DNA from: Beroe ovata
Taxonomy: Eukaryota; Ctenophora; Nuda; Beroida; Beroidae
DNA: 11,537 nucleotides
Assembly: GCA_946803715.1 (NCBI GenBank)
Contig: CAMPET010000586.1
Location: 1 to 11,537, forward strand
Direction of reading: 5' to 3'
Part shown: positions 6,493-11,537 of the stretch, one piece after another
How the letters are laid out: each line of letters opens with the position of its first letter
How positions within the stretch are numbered: position 1 is the stretch's first letter
Position numbers and translations under genes: made by a program
Notes under the pieces: model-generated
What the model saw: only the letters and a program-made list of their open reading frames with translations
Told to the model about the DNA's origin: nothing
The model's database searches: none

Positions 6493-9400
6493 AACGCTCC
6501 TCTTAGCAACGCTCCTCTTAGCAACGCTCCTCTTAGCAACGCTCCTCTTAGCAACGCTCCTCTTAGCAACGCTCCTCTTAGCAACGCTCCTCTTAGCAAC
6601 GCTCCTCTTAGCAACGCTCCTCTTAGCAACGCTCCTCTTAGCAACGCTCCTCTTAGCAACGCTCCTCTTAGCAACGCTCCTCTTAGCAACGCTCCTCTTA
6701 GCAACGCTCCTCTTAGCAACGCTCCTCTTAGCAACGCTCCTCTTAGCAACGCTCCTCTTAGCAACGCTCCTCTTAGCAACGCTCCTCTTAGCAACGCTCC
6801 TCTTAGCAACGCTCCTCTTAGCAACGCTCCTCTTAGCAACGCTCCTCTTAGCAACGCTCCTCTTAGCAACGCTCCTCTTAGCAACGCTCCTCTTAGCAAC
6901 GCTCCTCTTAGCAACGCTCCTCTTAGCAACGCTCCTCTTAGCAACGCTCCTCTTAGCAACGCTCCTCTTAGCAACGCTCCTCTTAGCAACGCTCCTCTTA
7001 GCAACGCTCCTCTTAGCAACGCTCCTCTTAGCAACGCTCCTCTTAGCAACGCTCCTCTTAGCAACGCTCCTCTTAGCAACGCTCCTCTTAGCAACGCTCC
7101 TCTTAGCAACGCTCCTCTTAGCAACGCTCCTCTTAGCAACGCTCCTCTTAGCAACGCTCCTCTTAGCAACGCTCCTCTTAGCAACGCTCCTCTTAGCAAC
7201 GCTCCTCTTAGCAACGCTCCTCTTAGCAACGCTCCTCTTAGCAACGCTCCTCTTAGCAACGCTCCTCTTAGCAACGCTCCTCTTAGCAACGCTCCTCTTA
7301 GCAACGCTCCTCTTAGCAACGCTCCTCTTAGCAACGCTCCTCTTAGCAACGCTCCTCTTAGCAACGCTCCTCTTAGCAACGCTCCTCTTAGCAACGCTCC
7401 TCTTAGCAACGCTCCTCTTAGCAACGCTCCTCTTAGCAACGCTCCTCTTAGCAACGCTCCTCTTAGCAACGCTCCTCTTAGCAACGCTCCTCTTAGCAAC
7501 GCTCCTCTTAGCAACGCTCCTCTTAGCAACGCTCCTCTTAGCAACGCTCCTCTTAGCAACGCTCCTCTTAGCAACGCTCCTCTTAGCAACGCTCCTCTTA
7601 GCAACGCTCCTCTTAGCAACGCTCCTCTTAGCAACGCTCCTCTTAGCAACGCTCCTCTTAGCAACGCTCCTCTTAGCAACGCTCCTCTTAGCAACGCTCC
7701 TCTTAGCAACGCTCCTCTTAGCAACGCTCCTCTTAGCAACGCTCCTCTTAGCAACGCTCCTCTTAGCAACGCTCCTCTTAGCAACGCTCCTCTTAGCAAC
7801 GCTCCTCTTAGCAACGCTCCTCTTAGCAACGCTCCTCTTAGCAACGCTCCTCTTAGCAACGCTCCTCTTAGCAACGCTCCTCTTAGCAACGCTCCTCTTA
7901 GCAACGCTCCTCTTAGCAACGCTCCTCTTAGCAACGCTCCTCTTAGCAACGCTCCTCTTAGCAACGCTCCTCTTAGCAACGCTCCTCTTAGCAACGCTCC
8001 TCTTAGCAACGCTCCTCTTAGCAACGCTCCTCTTAGCAACGCTCCTCTTAGCAACGCTCCTCTTAGCAACGCTCCTCTTAGCAACGCTCCTCTTAGCAAC
8101 GCTCCTCTTAGCAACGCTCCTCTTAGCAACGCTCCTCTTAGCAACGCTCCTCTTAGCAACGCTCCTCTTAGCAACGCTCCTCTTAGCAACGCTCCTCTTA
8201 GCAACGCTCCTCTTAGCAACGCTCCTCTTAGCAACGCTCCTCTTAGCAACGCTCCTCTTAGCAACGCTCCTCTTAGCAACGCTCCTCTTAGCAACGCTCC
8301 TCTTAGCAACGCTCCTCTTAGCAACGCTCCTCTTAGCAACGCTCCTCTTAGCAACGCTCCTCTTAGCAACGCTCCTCTTAGCAACGCTCCTCTTAGCAAC
8401 GCTCCTCTTAGCAACGCTCCTCTTAGCAACGCTCCTCTTAGCAACGCTCCTCTTAGCAACGCTCCTCTTAGCAACGCTCCTCTTAGCAACGCTCCTCTTA
8501 GCAACGCTCCTCTTAGCAACGCTCCTCTTAGCAACGCTCCTCTTAGCAACGCTCCTCTTAGCAACGCTCCTCTTAGCAACGCTCCTCTTAGCAACGCTCC
8601 TCTTAGCAACGCTCCTCTTAGCAACGCTCCTCTTAGCAACGCTCCTCTTAGCAACGCTCCTCTTAGCAACGCTCCTCTTAGCAACGCTCCTCTTAGCAAC
8701 GCTCCTCTTAGCAACGCTCCTCTTAGCAACGCTCCTCTTAGCAACGCTCCTCTTAGCAACGCTCCTCTTAGCAACGCTCCTCTTAGCAACGCTCCTCTTA
8801 GCAACGCTCCTCTTAGCAACGCTCCTCTTAGCAACGCTCCTCTTAGCAACGCTCCTCTTAGCAACGCTCCTCTTAGCAACGCTCCTCTTAGCAACGCTCC
8901 TCTTAGCAACGCTCCTCTTAGCAACGCTCCTCTTAGCAACGCTCCTCTTAGCAACGCTCCTCTTAGCAACGCTCCTCTTAGCAACGCTCCTCTTAGCAAC
9001 GCTCCTCTTAGCAACGCTCCTCTTAGCAACGCTCCTCTTAGCAACGCTCCTCTTAGCAACGCTCCTCTTAGCAACGCTCCTCTTAGCAACGCTCCTCTTA
9101 GCAACGCTCCTCTTAGCAACGCTCCTCTTAGCAACGCTCCTCTTAGCAACGCTCCTCTTAGCAACGCTCCTCTTAGCAACGCTCCTCTTAGCAACGCTCC
9201 TCTTAGCAACGCTCCTCTTAGCAACGCTCCTCTTAGCAACGCTCCTCTTAGCAACGCTCCTCTTAGCAACGCTCCTCTTAGCAACGCTCCTCTTAGCAAC
9301 GCTCCTCTTAGCAACGCTCCTCTTAGCAACGCTCCTCTTAGCAACGCTCCTCTTAGCAACGCTCCTCTTAGCAACGCTCCTCTTAGCAACGCTCCTCTTA

Positions 9401-10617
9401 GCAACGCTCCTCTTAGCAACGCTCCTCTTAGCAACGCTCCTCTTAGCAACGCTCCTCTTAGCAACGCTCCTCTTAGCAACGCTCCTCTTAGCAACGCTCC
9501 TCTTAGCAACGCTCCTCTTAGCAACGCTCCTCTTAGCAACGCTCCTCTTAGCAACGCTCCTCTTAGCAACGCTCCTCTTAGCAACGCTCCTCTTAGCAAC
9601 GCTCCTCTTAGCAACGCTCCTCTTAGCAACGCTCCTCTTAGCAACGCTCCTCTTAGCAACGCTCCTCTTAGCAACGCTCCTCTTAGCAACGCTCCTCTTA
9701 GCAACGCTCCTCTTAGCAACGCTCCTCTTAGCAACGCTCCTCTTAGCAACGCTCCTCTTAGCAACGCTCCTCTTAGCAACGCTCCTCTTAGCAACGCTCC
9801 TCTTAGCAACGCTCCTCTTAGCAACGCTCCTCTTAGCAACGCTCCTCTTAGCAACGCTCCTCTTAGCAACGCTCCTCTTAGCAACGCTCCTCTTAGCAAC
9901 GCTCCTCTTAGCAACGCTCCTCTTAGCAACGCTCCTCTTAGCAACGCTCCTCTTAGCAACGCTCCTCTTAGCAACGCTCCTCTTAGCAACGCTCCTCTTA
10001 GCAACGCTCCTCTTAGCAACGCTCCTCTTAGCAACGCTCCTCTTAGCAACGCTCCTCTTAGCAACGCTCCTCTTAGCAACGCTCCTCTTAGCAACGCTCC
10101 TCTTAGCAACGCTCCTCTTAGCAACGCTCCTCTTAGCAACGCTCCTCTTAGCAACGCTCCTCTTAGCAACGCTCCTCTTAGCAACGCTCCTCTTAGCAAC
10201 GCTCCTCTTAGCAACGCTCCTCTTAGCAACGCTCCTCTTAGCAACGCTCCTCTTAGCAACGCTCCTCTTAGCAACGCTCCTCTTAGCAACGCTCCTCTTA
10301 GCAACGCTCCTCTTAGCAACGCTCCTCTTAGCAACGCTCCTCTTAGCAACGCTCCTCTTAGCAACGCTCCTCTTAGCAACGCTCCTCTTAGCAACGCTCC
10401 TCTTAGCAACGCTCCTCTTAGCAACGCTCCTCTTAGCAACGCTCCTCTTAGCAACGCTCCTCTTAGCAACGCTCCTCTTAGCAACGCTCCTCTTAGCAAC
10501 GCTCCTCTTAGCAACGCTCCTCTTAGCAACGCTCCTCTTAGCAACGCTCCTCTTAGCAACGCTCCTCTTAGCAACGCTCCTCTTAGCAACGCTCTTCATA
10601 GCAACAACCCTGTCAGC
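6493..10617. repeat. Perfect 15-bp minisatellite, 273 identical copies plus 2 degenerate copies
   Basis: The unit AACGCTCCTCTTAGC starts at 6493 and repeats without any interruption or variant that I can see to 10587 (273 copies, 4095 bp). Two degenerate copies follow with the same period: AACGCTCTTCATAGC (10588-10602) and AACAACCCTGTCAGC (10603-10617). Because 15 is divisible by three, four of six frames stay open throughout, so the long ORFs alone prove nothing. The frame reading Asn-Ala-Pro-Leu-Ser is the only one that continues into a plausible exon downstream. The left edge is an N next to a GT repeat, while the right edge decays gradually, as a real array edge does. Confidence 0.97.
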
Positions 10618-11022
10618 ACCAGTTCCGAGTTGTCGTCACCCAGCAACCAAGATGAAGCTGACCAGGGAGAAAGAGAGAAACTGCAGACCCTACTGCAGCT
10701 TGTCCACAGGCTCCTATTGGGTAGGCGATACTGCGATTCATGTTCCTTTCAGCTGTCGTGGAGTTATTCTCATTTCTGATCCATGGCATATTTTTAGTGA
10801 TTTCGATTTTTTACAGTTTTAATCTTTCAGAAGATCGTCAGTCCATCAACACTGTACTCTTGATGAACATCTTGAACAAGTTCTTGAACACTATTTCCCT
10901 CTCAGGAGCCATGAACACTGTAAACAATCCCATTCTAAACACCCCTACTCTAAACACTCCCACTCTAAACACTTCCACTCTAAACACTCCCATTCTAAAC
11001 ACTTCCACTCTAAGACCACTTG
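10588..11022 (+). CDS. Unrecognised gene, two candidate exons with pentapeptide repeats (partial)
   Basis: Exon a ends at 10720. It reads out of the array through NALHS and NNPVS, then a Ser-rich linker, an acidic stretch DEADQGERE, and a hydrophobic amphipathic segment KLQTLLQLVHRLLL. Its true start is unknown and may be inside the array. The intron is 10721-10830 (GTAGGC ... CTTTCAG, 110 bp). Exon b (10831-11022) continues in phase 1, reads DRQSINTVLLMNILNKFLNT, then six Asn-x-Pro/Ser-x-Leu pentapeptides, and ends at a strong phase-1 donor (G|GTAAGC). The 192-bp exon is symmetric (1-1), and the joined helix-like segment across the junction looks protein-like. I recognise no family. It could be a secreted or low-complexity protein, or chance open sequence; the next exon was not found. 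Confidence 0.42.
10923..11012. repeat. Second 15-bp minisatellite, 6 imperfect copies
   Basis: Six units of the type AACACTCCCACTCTA (10923, 10938, 10953, 10968, 10983, 10998), with a few transitions between them, encode NNPIL, NTPTL, NTPTL, NTSTL, NTPIL and NTSTL in the plus frame of candidate exon b. The period equals that of the large array, and the first nine bases align as AACRCTCCY with its unit. The two arrays may be related. Confidence 0.9.
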
Positions 11023-11537
11023 GTAAGCGCAGTANCCGATTGGAATGTTTGTGCCCAGGACGCTTAAAACAACTCAGCTCGCAAACGAGAAACATCGTTC
11101 ATGACGTTTGACACCACTTAAGAATTTCCAATGCCCATTGTCCATGTTGACAACATACTCATACAAATTCCCCTTTTGTGCCCTTTTGAGCCCCATATTG
11201 TGCCTGTTTTTGCCCCCTTTGCGGGAAGAGTTCAAATCAAGGTGCATAATAGGTCTTGCTAGTAGTTATAGTACTAACATAGGTCATAGTACCTACTTAT
11301 TAATTCTCTGCCTGTCGTAGAGTGATGCCTGAGTGATGCGTTTAAACTATCTAGGTGTCACATGTAACGTTCCATCTGGCCTGTGGGGTAACAAGAAGCA
11401 ACTGACCGCCCAAGAAGCGATGTATTCACAGGACATCAGCTCTGTTCGTGTTCACGTCGAAATGATAATTGGGTGATTAGCAGAATTATATCTTTGATCC
11501 TTTAATATCACGTGACACGTGGTTTTGCGAGTTTATA
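11023..11537. other. No gene recognised; probable intron or intergenic
   Basis: This begins with the donor GTAAGC after candidate exon b and contains the N at 11035. No acceptor plus open exon stood out, and the 70-residue open frame at 11108-11320 has no protein character. Two small items: a GAGTGATGC direct repeat (11320-11328, 11331-11339) and paired E-boxes CACGTG at 11509-11514 and 11516-11521. Confidence 0.55.

Noticed and set aside
6493-10587. CRISPR array, telomere or typical centromeric satellite
   Set aside because: There are no spacers between units, so it is not CRISPR. The unit is not a telomeric type, and 15 bp is far shorter than usual nucleosome-scale centromeric monomers; the context is unique DNA on the right side.
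6325-10822. Very long ORFs across the array on both strands (Thr-Leu-Leu-Leu-Ala, Arg-Ser-Val-Ala-Lys and Leu-Leu-Arg-Gly-Ala repeats)
   Set aside because: A 15-bp period leaves four frames open automatically. Only the Asn-Ala-Pro-Leu-Ser frame continues into sequence with exon-like features, and even that is unproven.

Overview
The window looks like metazoan nuclear DNA, probably from a marine invertebrate with compact genes. The reasons are short GT-AG introns (110-350 bp), an astacin metalloprotease gene split into small exons, a decayed CR1/Jockey-type LINE, and many micro- and minisatellites. I cannot name the species; a sponge or cnidarian would fit, but that is inference. The four single N bases (960, 3657, 6492, 11035) look like contig joins or unresolved gaps, so long-range order across them is not certain.

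Layout. (1) 1-2107, minus strand: five consecutive exons of an astacin-family zinc metalloprotease, with intron phases that agree at every junction. They cover the start codon, signal sequence, propeptide, first half of the catalytic domain, and the zinc motif up to HELGHALG. The rest lies beyond the left edge. Its upstream region (2108-2260) holds a GTCACGTGAC palindrome, another E-box and a full CRE. Intron 3 contains a strange G7-N-C64 homopolymer pair next to a 16-bp hairpin. (2) 2260-3626: no gene recognised. (3) 3658 to about 5758, plus strand: a non-LTR retrotransposon remnant, 5'-truncated at an N beside a (CA)n run, with a reverse-transcriptase ORF broken by frameshifts and stops. (4) 5775-6491: CA-, GA- and GT-rich simple sequence and small hairpins. 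(5) 6493-10587: 273 uninterrupted, apparently identical copies of a 15-bp unit, about 35% of the window. (6) 10588-11022, plus strand: two phase-compatible candidate exons of an unrecognised gene. The first runs in frame out of the array, which reads Asn-Ala-Pro-Leu-Ser. The second carries another 15-bp repeat reading Asn-Thr-Pro-Thr-Leu. (7) 11023-11537: no gene recognised.

The most solid new result is the astacin gene model, whose exons are too short to show as a single ORF. The most unusual object is the perfect 15-mer array and its in-frame relation to the downstream exons. It could be a coding minisatellite that expanded enormously, or an assembly product beside an N. The two main genes are on opposite strands, and nothing visible connects them functionally.
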